64,000 nt of DNA from JABAYQ01 sp049890095. GTDB lineage: Bacteria; Bacteroidota; Bacteroidia; Flavobacteriales; UBA7312. Below are positions 46,284 to 56,302 of this stretch, piece after piece. The stretch's first letter is position 1; each line of letters opens with the position of its first letter. The notes beneath the pieces were generated by a model, which was not told where the DNA came from, did not search any database, and worked only from the letters and a program-made list of their open reading frames with translations. The stretch covers positions 328,387 through 392,386 of the forward strand of contig JBMHCD010000008.1 in assembly GCA_049890095.1 (NCBI GenBank). The letters run 5' to 3'. Made by a program: the position numbers and the translations under genes.

Positions 46284-48664
46284 TATTCTTTTATAAACTT
46301 AAACCTCGCATCATTGCATGTAAGCAAATAAATACCAGAAGGTAAAAACGAAACGTCAATTTGATTATTGCTGGATTGTAATATTTTTTCTCCTGTTATA
46401 CTATATATTTTTTTAACACCTAGCATGTCTAAATTAATATAATTTCTTGTGGGATTTGGAAAAATATTTAGTTCACGATTAAAATCAATTATACTAACAG
46501 GAGTGTTGTCTTCAAATAATCTAAATCCATCTATTCCAGCTTCAAGCCAATGATTATTTGGTTGAAAATCTGATACTCTTATTACTAATTTTAATTCATT
46601 TCCTAGGTCGTAATTATTGAGATCTGTATAAGTTTTTTTGTCCCAGAAATTATTTTCCTGAGCTACTAACACATCCAATATTACAGTATCAGACATGTTT
46701 GTAATAGATACAATCAAACTATCATCAGCTTCTGACCAACCACCATTATTAACAAACCATTGATGGTACTCTATTGCTGGTCTTGAAAAAGGTTCTATAT
46801 TAAAAATAGGAGAACTTAATATTGTATAACCATTATCTACATCATCAGCACCTACATCGCCTATCATGTTACCTGTAACATAGGCTTGTGTATAACAATC
46901 TCCTTCAATATCAGAATATGGTGTTTGATATTGGTTTTGTGATATTATACCATTTGGAATACCTATTTCCCATATTCCTGAAGTAGCCGTACTTTGTATA
47001 TCCCACCCCAAATCGAAACTAAAATCATCTTCATAACCATCTGAAAGCACTATCAAAATATCATCAGAATTATCATTTATTTCGTATTGTTCTGAACAAT
47101 ACATTTGATAGCCCCATTTGGAGGACATTAAATTATAATTATTTGCTTGAAAAAGAGTATCTACATAAAAATAACCTTCAGAATTTGTAATAAATTCATA
47201 AAATACAAATCCATTAAACAATCTTACATTTGCTCCTTCAATACCTATAGAATCACTATCGATTACTCTACCATTTTTGTCAAAAGATATTTCGGGTAAT
47301 AAAGCAACATTTTGAATTATCAGCTCTCCGTTTATTAATTCAATCTCAAGGGTATCAGCAAAATATCCTAAAGCATCATAGACAACTTCAAAAACACCAC
47401 TTTGCGATTGTCCAATTGCATATTCTCCAAAAATATTAGTGTTGGACGAAACAATATCAAAACTTAAAATTTGAATCAGAGCGTTACTAATTGGTACACC
47501 AGATACAGAATCTTTTACAATCCCCTCTAAATGACAAGCATTAGTAAACTCCGGTTGTAAAATTAATAACTCTCCAAAACCATTTTCACTACTGTTAATT
47601 TCGGAGGACAATATTAAACCAGATGGTAGGTATGGATATGCTCCCCAAGAACCATCAAAACCATCACCACCTAAAGGGTAAGCGTCGTACCTAGCTACTT
47701 CAACAAGATTATAAGGATATTTCGAATCATGAACTACTATTCCATCCCTGTAGTATGATGAAACTAAAAAGTCGCCATCAACATGAACATTATGAGGAAT
47801 TACACTTCCAATAGTATTTGAAGATCTAATCCTATCTAACTCTGAAATATTACTCAAATCAGAAACATCATAAGAAGCTATATAAGCTCCGCTTACTTCA
47901 TCTGTTGTGTATAATGTTTTTCCATCATCTGAAATCCAACAATTGTGTGTGAATTGACTTGGTGTTGGATGAAAAGCAAGGCTATCGTTGAAAATTACTG
48001 GATTAGAAGGAGTTGAAACATCAATAGCAAAAAAGTTACCCTCATAAATAGCAGATCCCCACAGCGTATCTCCTCTAACCATACCATCATGCAGATAGAA
48101 ATCATCAAAAACTCCAAGAATAGTTGGCAAAACCACACTATCCTGATCCAACGAAACTTGAGTTACATCTAAAATCATTGCACCAGCATTTGAAGTTGAA
48201 TTATTATCAATATCTCCTCCAAAAAGATATGCTTTACCATTTTCGTCAATATAAATATTATGTGCTTTTCCACAGATAAACTCATTGTTTTGATCAAAAT
48301 TTGTGTACAAAAAAGTTTGACCACTTAAATCATTTAAGTCAACAATTAATAATCCACTATCACCTTGATCAGCGGTTACGTACGCGTAATTATTCCAAAC
48401 TTTGATGTCTCTCCATATGGATTGTGGTCCACCGATAAAAAAATTCTGTACAGGGTCTGATGGTGTAGATATATCAACAACAGCAAAGCCTGTTGTGAGT
48501 CCCATTAATGCATACTCTCTACCATTTTCATCTACATATCCCCAAATATCATTACCCTCGGCATTTGGGAACTCTAGAGAGCCAACCAATGACATATTAT
48601 AATTACTTTGTCCAAAAACAAAAAGAAAATTTATCATTAAGACAAACAAGCTTACAAATTTCAT
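46283..48664 (-). CDS. Secreted choice-of-anchor-B protein with type IX sorting domain
   Basis: The 793-residue protein has a signal peptide (ending VFGQS). Residues about 20-380 hold LVIVD-type beta-propeller repeats (LVGSLEFPN, then VVDISTPSDPVQ and IDVSTPSNPVIF), the hallmark of the choice-of-anchor-B family. Two carboxypeptidase-regulatory-like beta sandwiches follow (about 385-465 and 470-545), each starting with an EG(I/V)-type strand. A beta-rich lectin-like segment comes next. The last 75 residues form a type IX secretion C-terminal domain: LNIFPNPTRNYINLD, then YSITGEKIL and LPSGIYLL. It should be exported and anchored on the cell surface or released. The ligand is unknown. Confidence 0.9.
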   Translation of the reverse strand: MKFVSLFVLMINFLFVFGQSNYNMSLVGSLEFPNAEGNDIWGYVDENGREYALMGLTTGFAVVDISTPSDPVQNFFIGGPQSIWRDIKVWNNYAYVTADQGDSGLLIVDLNDLSGQTFLYTNFDQNNEFICGKAHNIYIDENGKAYLFGGDIDNNSTSNAGAMILDVTQVSLDQDSVVLPTILGVFDDFYLHDGMVRGDTLWGSAIYEGNFFAIDVSTPSNPVIFNDSLAFHPTPSQFTHNCWISDDGKTLYTTDEVSGAYIASYDVSDLSNISELDRIRSSNTIGSVIPHNVHVDGDFLVSSYYRDGIVVHDSKYPYNLVEVARYDAYPLGGDGFDGSWGAYPYLPSGLILSSEINSSENGFGELLILQPEFTNACHLEGIVKDSVSGVPISNALIQILSFDIVSSNTNIFGEYAIGQSQSGVFEVVYDALGYFADTLEIELINGELIIQNVALLPEISFDKNGRVIDSDSIGIEGANVRLFNGFVFYEFITNSEGYFYVDTLFQANNYNLMSSKWGYQMYCSEQYEINDNSDDILIVLSDGYEDDFSFDLGWDIQSTATSGIWEIGIPNGIISQNQYQTPYSDIEGDCYTQAYVTGNMIGDVGADDVDNGYTILSSPIFNIEPFSRPAIEYHQWFVNNGGWSEADDSLIVSITNMSDTVILDVLVAQENNFWDKKTYTDLNNYDLGNELKLVIRVSDFQPNNHWLEAGIDGFRLFEDNTPVSIIDFNRELNIFPNPTRNYINLDMLGVKKIYSITGEKILQSSNNQIDVSFLPSGIYLLTCNDARFKFIKE

Positions 48665-48666
48665 AG

Positions 48667-51255
48667 CTATAAATTAAGTTTGAATTGATTTTGATCATTT
48701 TCAGAATCAATTATTATTTTATCAGATTCTTGAGAATCAATATTTTTTATTTCATTTTCATTATTATCCTGATTAGTTTCTTCTACAATTTTTGTTTCCT
48801 CAGGCTCTATTAGATTCATTTTGATTATCTTCTTTGGAGAAAGTCTATTTCCTTGAGCTCCAATTCCTTTCACTGTAATAAAATCGGAAATCGAAATAGT
48901 ATCTTCTTTTCTTTCTTTACCTCTTTCCTTAGCAAATACAATTTCCAAAGAGGGACTTAAATTTGAAGTGATAAACTCAATATATGAACCTCTAGAATTA
49001 CTAATTACACCAACCGACTTGTCTGTTTGACTAACTAAAAAACGTTTAACATAGTATATTTCTTTTGTCGAATCATAATAAACTAATGAAAGAGGTGTTT
49101 CAGGTTTCCATTTTTCTATCAAAATTAAGTCTTCATTAAAATGAGTAGACAACTCGAAACCAATAAGTTGTAGTAATCCATTTTTGTAAGCAACCAAAAT
49201 CTTATCGTCCGATTGAAATTCACCAAGTAATTCACCTCTTTGATCAACATTTAATTTCATGGTTACTTTATCAAACCAAATTTTTCTTGCTGAAAGAGTT
49301 GAATGACCTTTTTGCTTTAATTCAATTTTTTTAATCGGATTTTTAGTAACAAGATTTCCTAAAGCAGAACTAGACTTAATTAGCAATTCAGAAAAATCGA
49401 TATCAAATTTCAATTTTTTTAATCTCTGCAAAGCCTTATGATAAACGGTTACAATTTCTGCTTCTCCATTTGGATTTGCAGTAAAATATAGAATTTCACC
49501 TTTACTATTTTTTACTAAATCATATTCTCTATCTCTGGTTGCACTAGTTACATGAAAACGTTTTACGTAATAATTTTTATTAATGTTATTTTTATAGATA
49601 ATATTATAAGTTGTTCTGTTGTCTTTTTTCTTAAAAACTGCAACATGTAAAACATCCTTACCAACAAAAGTTTTTTTATCAACTTTTGTAATCATCATTT
49701 TTCCATCTTTTCTAAAAACTATGATATCGTCTATATCTGAACATTCACATACAAATTCGTCTTTACGCATCATAGTTCCTATAAATCCTTCCTCTCTGTT
49801 TACATACAACTTCTGATTTTTAGCAACTACTTTAGTAGCAACAATATTATCAAAGATTTTTATCTCTGTTTTACGACCCTTATCTGCTCCATAGGTCTTT
49901 TTTAAATTTTTAAAATATTGAATGGAAAATTCTATGATATTGTCTAAATTATTTTTAATTAAAGCTATTTGATCTTCTAATTTTAAAATATCCTTATCAG
50001 CTTTTTTGCTATCAAACTTAGAGATTCGTTTGATTTTAATTTCTGTTAACCTAACAACATCTTCGTCTTTAACTTCTCTATTTAAATTTTTAACAAATGG
50101 TTTTAATCCTTTGTGTATGGTAGCAATAACATCCTCCCACGTTTCGGACTCTTCAATATCTCTATAAATTCTATTTTCTATAAAAATTCTTTCTAAAGAT
50201 AAAAAATGCCATTTTTCTTCTAATTCTCTAAGATTAACTTCTAATTCACTTTTTAATAAATTAACCGTGTTATTAGTAGAAATTTTAAGCATTTCACTGA
50301 CACCTAAAAACCTTGGCTTATTACTATCAACCACACAACCTAAAGGAGAAATAGATACTTCACAATCCGTAAATGAATATAATGCATCAATTGTTTTATC
50401 TGGTGAAATTCCACTTGGAAGATGCACCATTATTTCTACTTTTTCAGAAGTGTTATCTTCAATTTTCTTTATTTTGATCTTTCCTTTATCATTAGCTTTT
50501 AAAATCGAATTAATAATTGAATTGGTTGTACAACCAAAAGGTAATTCGCTAATTTGTAATGTTTTACTATCGAGAATTGAAATTTTTGCTCTGACCCTAA
50601 CTTTACCTCCTTTTTTTCCATCATTGTAATTAGTGAAATCGGCCATACCACCAGAAAGAAAATCTGGGTATATTTTTGGAGAAACGCCATTTAAAATTTT
50701 TATAGATGCATCAATTAATTCATTAAAATTATGTGGCAGAATTTTTGTTGATAAACCTACAGCAATTCCTTCAACACCTTGAGCTAATAATAATGGAAAT
50801 TTAACCGGCAACGAAATAGGCTCTTTTCCTCTACCATCATAGGATGAAATAAAACTTGTAATTTTTGGATTATATACAACATCCAAAGCAAATTTGGATA
50901 ATCTTACTTCAATGTATCTAGGAGCAGCAGCTCTATCACCAGTGAGAGTATTACCCCAATTACCTTGCATATCAAGCAACAACTCCTTTTGTCCTATTTG
51001 TACCATCGCATCCCCTATCGAAGCATCTCCATGTGGATGATATTTCATAGTATGGCCAATAACGTTTGCTACTTTATGATAACGACCATCATCAAGCTCC
51101 TTTAGTGAATGGAGAATTCTTCTTTGAACAGGCTTTAATCCATCTTCAATTAGTGGAACTGATCTTTCTAGTATTACATAAGATGCATAATCTAAAAACC
51201 AATCCTTATATAGTCCTGAAATATGAGTTATCGAATTTGACTGTATTTCATCCAT
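48667..51255 (-). CDS. parC: DNA topoisomerase IV subunit A
   Basis: The 862-residue protein has the type IIA topoisomerase A-subunit order: GLKPVQRRILHSL, HPHGDASIGDAMV and the active-site tyrosine Tyr114 in AAPRYIEVRLS. The tower, coiled coil and a degenerate beta-pinwheel domain (about 520-800) with weak GyrA-box-like blades follow. A long acidic tail (about 815-862) ends the protein. Its partner ParE is encoded just upstream, separated by a small membrane-protein gene, so this is topoisomerase IV rather than gyrase. It decatenates daughter chromosomes. Confidence 0.94.
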   Translation of the reverse strand: MDEIQSNSITHISGLYKDWFLDYASYVILERSVPLIEDGLKPVQRRILHSLKELDDGRYHKVANVIGHTMKYHPHGDASIGDAMVQIGQKELLLDMQGNWGNTLTGDRAAAPRYIEVRLSKFALDVVYNPKITSFISSYDGRGKEPISLPVKFPLLLAQGVEGIAVGLSTKILPHNFNELIDASIKILNGVSPKIYPDFLSGGMADFTNYNDGKKGGKVRVRAKISILDSKTLQISELPFGCTTNSIINSILKANDKGKIKIKKIEDNTSEKVEIMVHLPSGISPDKTIDALYSFTDCEVSISPLGCVVDSNKPRFLGVSEMLKISTNNTVNLLKSELEVNLRELEEKWHFLSLERIFIENRIYRDIEESETWEDVIATIHKGLKPFVKNLNREVKDEDVVRLTEIKIKRISKFDSKKADKDILKLEDQIALIKNNLDNIIEFSIQYFKNLKKTYGADKGRKTEIKIFDNIVATKVVAKNQKLYVNREEGFIGTMMRKDEFVCECSDIDDIIVFRKDGKMMITKVDKKTFVGKDVLHVAVFKKKDNRTTYNIIYKNNINKNYYVKRFHVTSATRDREYDLVKNSKGEILYFTANPNGEAEIVTVYHKALQRLKKLKFDIDFSELLIKSSSALGNLVTKNPIKKIELKQKGHSTLSARKIWFDKVTMKLNVDQRGELLGEFQSDDKILVAYKNGLLQLIGFELSTHFNEDLILIEKWKPETPLSLVYYDSTKEIYYVKRFLVSQTDKSVGVISNSRGSYIEFITSNLSPSLEIVFAKERGKERKEDTISISDFITVKGIGAQGNRLSPKKIIKMNLIEPEETKIVEETNQDNNENEIKNIDSQESDKIIIDSENDQNQFKLNL

Positions 51256-51262
51256 AATCTAA

Positions 51263-51745
51263 TTAATGATTATTATTTTTTAAATATTCGTGAAATGACT
51301 TTAACTCATTTTTCGACAGAGTAGAAATATTGAATTTTCTTTTGAAAATTTTATTTTTTCTACTGTATGAAACAATTACTTCTTTACGTAAACCAAAAAA
51401 CTCATCGTCAAATTCTACTTTCGTTAAATAATCAACAGGAATAGTTAATTCTTTTTTAAAACTAGTAAAAAATGGAGATATCGCTTTACAGTTTGACTCA
51501 ACATTTAAAACTCCATTGTTAATATCGTATGAAAAGAAGTATAATCCCTTTATGGATAATAAAAATGGAATAAATAATGGAAGTAAAAACAAAATTAAAT
51601 ACTCAGAAATAAAACTGTTTATAGTTCCATTTGTAAATAAAATAAAAGAAAATATAACTATAAAGAAAAACGTCAAAATCAGATATAAAAAAATTAATTT
51701 GTGATATCTATTTTTTGATGAAATCGAAAAAGATTTTTTATACAT
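51263..51745 (-). CDS. Small membrane protein of unknown function between parE and parC
   Basis: The 160-residue protein has two membrane helices (about 17-38 and 45-68) in its N-terminal half. A soluble C-terminal part (75-155) is predicted as beta strands followed by a helix, which resembles bacterial PH-like membrane domains ([19 protein letters not shown]). I cannot assign a family or function. It overlaps the end of parE by 8 bp and ends 7 bp before parC, so it must be translated from the same mRNA. Lysine and phenylalanine content are high, as in neighbours, and there is no sign of transfer. Confidence 0.78.
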   Translation of the reverse strand: MYKKSFSISSKNRYHKLIFLYLILTFFFIVIFSFILFTNGTINSFISEYLILFLLPLFIPFLLSIKGLYFFSYDINNGVLNVESNCKAISPFFTSFKKELTIPVDYLTKVEFDDEFFGLRKEVIVSYSRKNKIFKRKFNISTLSKNELKSFHEYLKNNNH

Positions 51746-53576
51746 CTGCTTCTACTTTTAAATTATCAATTATAAACTCTTGTCTGTCAGGGGTGTTTTT
51801 CCCCATATAGAACTTCAACATTTTTTCTATACTCAAATCCTTGCCAATGATTATTGGTTCCAATCTCATTTCTTTGCCTATAAAATACTTAAACTCGGAT
51901 GGAGATATTTCTCCTAGACCCTTAAACCTAGTAACTTCGGCACTTTTACCTAATTTTTCTAATGCAGAATTTTTTTCTAAATCAGAATAACAATAAATGG
52001 TCTCTTTTTTATTCCTAACTCTAAATAAAGGAGTTTCTAATATGTATAAGTACCCTTCTTTAACTAAATCTGGAAAGAATTGAAGAAAAAAAGTAATCAA
52101 TAATAAGCGAATGTGCATACCGTCAACATCAGCATCTGTTGCAATAACAACATTGTTATACCGCAAACCCTCAAGACCGTCTTCAATATTTAATGCTGCT
52201 TGAAGTAAATTAAATTCTTCATTTTCATAGACGATTTTTTTTGTTAAACCATATGAATTTAAAGGCTTTCCTTTAAGACTAAAAACAGCTTGCGTATTAA
52301 CGTCTCTAACTTTTGTAATAGATCCGCTTGCTGAGTCTCCCTCTGTAATAAATAATGTAGATTCTAACCTTTTATCGTTTTTGTGATTATTCAAGTGTAT
52401 TCTACAATCCCTTAGCTTTTTGTTGTGCAAATTAGCTGATTTAGCTCTTTCTTTAGCTAATTTCTTAACTCCTGCTAGAGCTTTTCGTTCTTTTTCTGAG
52501 TCTAATATTTTTTTCAGTAAAGCCTCTGCCGTTGATGGATTTTTATGTAAAAAATTATCCAGATATTTTTTAATAAAATCATTGACAAATGTTCTAATAG
52601 TTGTCATTCCAGGACCAATCTCGTTAGATCCTAACTTAGTTTTAGTTTGTGATTCAAAAACGGGCTCAATTACCTTTACACTAACTGCTGCTACTATACT
52701 TTGACGTATATCTACTGCATCAAAGTTTTTGCCATAAAACTCTCTGACTGTTTTTACAACTGCTTCCCTAAAGGCTGTTTGATGCGTTCCACCCTGTGTG
52801 GTATGCTGACCATTAACAAAGGAATGATACTGTTCTCCATACCCTTGATTAAAATGAGTTAGGGCAACTTCTATATCTTCACCTTTAAGATGAATTATTG
52901 GATATGATATTTTTGAATCAACATTTTTTTCTAATAAATCCCTTAAACCATTTTCTGATCTAAATTTTTCGCCATTAAAAACTATCGTTAAACCAGTATT
53001 CAAATAACAATAATTCCATAGCATTTTTTCTACGTAATCATTAACAAACCGGTAATTACCAAAAATTGTTTGATCAGCTTCAAAAATAACTTTAGTTCCT
53101 TTTCTCAAAGAAGATGAAACAATATCTTCATCGTTTGTAATTTTACCTTTTTCAAATTCAACAGATTTAATTTTGTCATCTCTTATAGACTGAATTTTAA
53201 AATTACTTGATAAAGCGTTTACTGCTTTAGTACCTACACCATTTAGCCCTACTGATTTTTTAAATACTTTAGAATCATATTTTGCACCAGTATTTATTTT
53301 AGAAACACAATCAATTACTTTCGTTAGAGGTATTCCTCTTCCATAATCGCGAATACTTACCTTTTTATCTTTAATTGAAACTTCAATCGTTTTACCATTT
53401 CCCATTACATACTCATCTATAGAGTTATCCAAAACCTCTTTAATAAGTATGTAAATTCCATCATCAGGAGATGAACCATCACCAAGCTTCCCAATATACA
53501 TACCTGGTCTTAACCGAATATGTTCTTTCCAGTCTAAGGATCTAATACTATCTTCTGTATATTGATTGTCTGCCAT
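51738..53576 (-). CDS. parE: DNA topoisomerase IV subunit B
   Basis: The start is ATG 53576 ([16 protein letters not shown]); longer in-frame extensions add a hydrophobic stretch not found in the family. The 612-residue protein has the GHKL ATPase domain ([38 protein letters not shown]). The Toprim domain has the metal-binding EGDSA at 412-416 and [13 protein letters not shown]. The C-terminal GRFKGLGE-type segment is present as [11 protein letters not shown]. Length is typical of ParE rather than GyrB. It is the first gene of the parE-parC unit. Confidence 0.95.
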   Translation of the reverse strand: MADNQYTEDSIRSLDWKEHIRLRPGMYIGKLGDGSSPDDGIYILIKEVLDNSIDEYVMGNGKTIEVSIKDKKVSIRDYGRGIPLTKVIDCVSKINTGAKYDSKVFKKSVGLNGVGTKAVNALSSNFKIQSIRDDKIKSVEFEKGKITNDEDIVSSSLRKGTKVIFEADQTIFGNYRFVNDYVEKMLWNYCYLNTGLTIVFNGEKFRSENGLRDLLEKNVDSKISYPIIHLKGEDIEVALTHFNQGYGEQYHSFVNGQHTTQGGTHQTAFREAVVKTVREFYGKNFDAVDIRQSIVAAVSVKVIEPVFESQTKTKLGSNEIGPGMTTIRTFVNDFIKKYLDNFLHKNPSTAEALLKKILDSEKERKALAGVKKLAKERAKSANLHNKKLRDCRIHLNNHKNDKRLESTLFITEGDSASGSITKVRDVNTQAVFSLKGKPLNSYGLTKKIVYENEEFNLLQAALNIEDGLEGLRYNNVVIATDADVDGMHIRLLLITFFLQFFPDLVKEGYLYILETPLFRVRNKKETIYCYSDLEKNSALEKLGKSAEVTRFKGLGEISPSEFKYFIGKEMRLEPIIIGKDLSIEKMLKFYMGKNTPDRQEFIIDNLKVEADV

Positions 53577-53674
53577 TTCAATTAAAAAAATAAGGCTTAA
53601 AATTACTAATTCTAACAAACTTTTTATTAATTTTCTACCTCTGTTTATCAACAATCTTTTCAACTAACTTTAAC

Positions 53675-53682
53675 TACATTTG
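53675..53682 (+). promoter_or_regulatory. -7 promoter element for the M61 peptidase gene
   Basis: TACATTTG matches TAnnTTTG 15 bp before ATG 53698. It covers a possible TTG start at 53680, so the ATG is the better start. Confidence 0.5.
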
Positions 53683-53697
53683 CAAAAAATAAAGACA

Positions 53698-55416
53698 ATG
53701 ATCCATTATTCAATTTCATATCAAAATCCACACAGACATTTTATTGATATAAGCTTAAATTTTCAGCCAAACAAAAGTGAAGACAAAGTTTTTTTACAAC
53801 TACCATCGTGGAGACCAGGGAGATATGAACTTGCAGATTTTTCAAAAAACATTCAAAAACTTAGTGCATTTGATCAAAACAATAATGAATTTGAAGTCTT
53901 TAAAATTAATAAAGATAGATGGTGTTTAGATTTACAAAATGTTCAAACAGATAACATTACAATAAAATATAATTTTTACGCTAATCAGTTGGATGCAGGC
54001 TCTACTTATCTAGATGAAAATCAACTATATGTTAATCCAGTGAATTGCTGTTTATATGTAGAAGGTAAAGAAAGTGATGAGTGTAATATTGAACTAAAAA
54101 TACCAAACGACTACAAAATAGCTTGTGGTTTAAACCAAACTAAAAATGTGTTATTTGCCAAAAATTACGACCAACTTGCCGAATCTCCATTTATAGCTTC
54201 ATCAACTTTAAAACATGCTCACTACTCATGCAACAATCATACATTTCATTTATGGTTTCAAGGAGATACAAATTCTAATTTCAAAAAAATTGTTGATGAT
54301 TTTAAATCTTTCACTATTGAGCAATTAAATAATTTTGATTCATTTCCAGTAAGTGATTATCATTTCTTATTTCAACTAACACCTTACAAGAGCTATCATG
54401 GAGTAGAGCATACCAACTCTACAGTTATTTTGTTAGGAAGTGATAAAAATACTTTAGTAGATAGATATGAAGATTTACTTGGAATTTGCTCTCACGAATT
54501 ATACCACACTTGGAATATTAAAGCCATTCGCCCTTCTGAAATGCTTCCATACGATTATACCAAAGAAAATTATTCAAAATTAGGCTATGTAGCTGAAGGA
54601 GTAACTACATATATGGGAGATCTAATGCTAGTCAGAAGTAAAGTATTTAATTGGAATCAATTTGTAAAAACACAAAATGAAAATTTAAAAAGACATTATG
54701 AAAATGATGGACGTTTTAATTTATCTGTAGCCGATAGTAGTTTTGATACATGGTTGGATGGTTATACACTTGGTATTCCCAATAGAAAAACATCTATTTA
54801 CACAGAAGGAGCTCTAAATATGTTAATGATAGATCTGAGCATAATTCATCATTCTGAAGCTAAATATTCATTACATACTGTTATGAATGATTTATACATA
54901 CATTTTGCTAAAAAAAATATTGGTTATACAGAAAAAGACTTTATTGACTTATGCGCAAAATACGGAGGTTCTGACGTTTTAAATGTAATTAATGATCACA
55001 TTTACGATACAAAAGACTACACAAAAAGTTTAGAAAAGTGCCTAAATTATGTAGGAATAAAACTGGAAAAAACTCCTAATCCAAATTTAAGTGCCCGTTT
55101 CTTTGGATTTATATGCCTGGAGCTAAACAATAAACTAATAGTTAAAAAAGTCCAAAACAATTCATTAATTGAAAATAATGGTGTAGCAGTTGAAGACGAA
55201 TTAATGAAAATTGATGACAAAAAGGTTACCTCAAAAAACATCCAGCAACTACTGGAAAACAAAGAAAAAGTTAAACTAACGTTTAAAAATAGATTTTCAA
55301 AATTTAGTATAACAGTCCCAACAAATGGGAACTTTTATTCGATTTATAAAATGATAAAAAATAATGATGCTACAAAAGAACAAATGCAACTTCAATCCAC
55401 ATGGTTAAATAATTAG
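53698..55416 (+). CDS. M61-family metallopeptidase with PDZ domain
   Basis: Starting at ATG 53698 the protein has 572 residues. It has an N-terminal beta domain with the family signature LPSWRPGRYELADFS. A gluzincin catalytic domain carries HELYHTWN (zinc His266 and His270, catalytic Glu267) and the third ligand Glu300 in VAEGVTTY. The C-terminal PDZ domain lies at about 470-545 (VEDELMKIDDKKV). M61 enzymes (glycyl aminopeptidases) prefer Gly/Ala N termini. There is no clear signal peptide at this start, so it may be cytoplasmic. It precedes the prenyltransferase gene by 3 bp. Confidence 0.93.
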   Translation: MIHYSISYQNPHRHFIDISLNFQPNKSEDKVFLQLPSWRPGRYELADFSKNIQKLSAFDQNNNEFEVFKINKDRWCLDLQNVQTDNITIKYNFYANQLDAGSTYLDENQLYVNPVNCCLYVEGKESDECNIELKIPNDYKIACGLNQTKNVLFAKNYDQLAESPFIASSTLKHAHYSCNNHTFHLWFQGDTNSNFKKIVDDFKSFTIEQLNNFDSFPVSDYHFLFQLTPYKSYHGVEHTNSTVILLGSDKNTLVDRYEDLLGICSHELYHTWNIKAIRPSEMLPYDYTKENYSKLGYVAEGVTTYMGDLMLVRSKVFNWNQFVKTQNENLKRHYENDGRFNLSVADSSFDTWLDGYTLGIPNRKTSIYTEGALNMLMIDLSIIHHSEAKYSLHTVMNDLYIHFAKKNIGYTEKDFIDLCAKYGGSDVLNVINDHIYDTKDYTKSLEKCLNYVGIKLEKTPNPNLSARFFGFICLELNNKLIVKKVQNNSLIENNGVAVEDELMKIDDKKVTSKNIQQLLENKEKVKLTFKNRFSKFSITVPTNGNFYSIYKMIKNNDATKEQMQLQSTWLNN

Positions 55417-55419
55417 AAC

Positions 55420-56265
55420 ATGAAAAATTATTTGTCATTTATCAAATTTAGTCATACAATTTTTGCATTACCTTTTGCCATTATAGGTTTTTCATTGGCT
55501 AGTGTAACTTATGGATTCCAAATAGAAAATTTGATATATGTTGTTTTATGCATGATTTTTGCAAGATCTTCTGCTATGGCATTTAATAGATACATAGATA
55601 GAGATATTGATTTGAAAAATCCAAGAACAGCAAATGTTAGAGAAATTCCTACTGGTAAAATATCTTCAAAATCAGCATTAATTTTTGTAATCATTTCAAG
55701 TGTCCTTTTTGTAACAACAACTTACTTTATAAACACCACTTGTTTTTGGCTATCTCCATTAGCACTTCTCATAATTTTAGGATATAGTTACACAAAACGA
55801 TTTACTTCGCTTTGTCATATAGTTTTAGGATTAGGATTAGGTCTTGCTCCAATTGGGGCATATCTTGCAGTATCAGAACAATTTGATATTGTACCTGTAC
55901 TTTTCGGAGCTGCTGTTTTATTTTGGGTAGCAGGATTTGATATTATATACGCATTACAAGATGATGAATTTGATAAAAAAAACAACCTCAATTCAATACC
56001 TGTTTTTATGGGTAGAAAAAAGGCTATGCTGGTTTCCAAGTTTTTTCATTTTATAACTATTCTCAACTTATCTTTAGCAGGATATTTATGGCAGTTTGAT
56101 CTTTTTTATTGGATAGGATTTGTATTGTTTTTCATTTTATTGATTTTTCAACATACTCTAGTAAAACACGATGATTTGTCTAAAGTTAACCTTGCATTTT
56201 TTACTACAAATGGGCTTGCTTCTATCTTATTTAGCATCTTTGTGTTAATCGACTTATTTTTTTAA
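55420..56265 (+). CDS. UbiA-family prenyltransferase
   Basis: The 281-residue membrane protein has about eight to nine helices and both aspartate-rich motifs: NRYIDRDIDLKNPRT (first, about 57-71) and DIIYALQDDEFDKK (second, about 174-187). These bind the prenyl diphosphate through magnesium. The sequence is of the putative 4-hydroxybenzoate polyprenyltransferase type (UbiA_other, MqnP-like), which in some phyla serves menaquinone synthesis by the futalosine route. MenA-like function is the alternative. No other quinone genes are nearby. It starts 3 bp after the M61 gene. Confidence 0.92.
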   Translation: MKNYLSFIKFSHTIFALPFAIIGFSLASVTYGFQIENLIYVVLCMIFARSSAMAFNRYIDRDIDLKNPRTANVREIPTGKISSKSALIFVIISSVLFVTTTYFINTTCFWLSPLALLIILGYSYTKRFTSLCHIVLGLGLGLAPIGAYLAVSEQFDIVPVLFGAAVLFWVAGFDIIYALQDDEFDKKNNLNSIPVFMGRKKAMLVSKFFHFITILNLSLAGYLWQFDLFYWIGFVLFFILLIFQHTLVKHDDLSKVNLAFFTTNGLASILFSIFVLIDLFF

Positions 56266-56302
56266 ACTTTCTTACTAAATTTACATCGCTAATTATTTGA
56301 TC

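Noticed and set aside
50267..50629. 120-residue open frame on the plus strand
   Set aside because: Antisense shadow of parC; composition follows the parC codons.
53577..53663. N-terminal extension of parE
   Set aside because: It adds a basic and hydrophobic stretch not found in the family; ATG 53576 matches known ParE starts.
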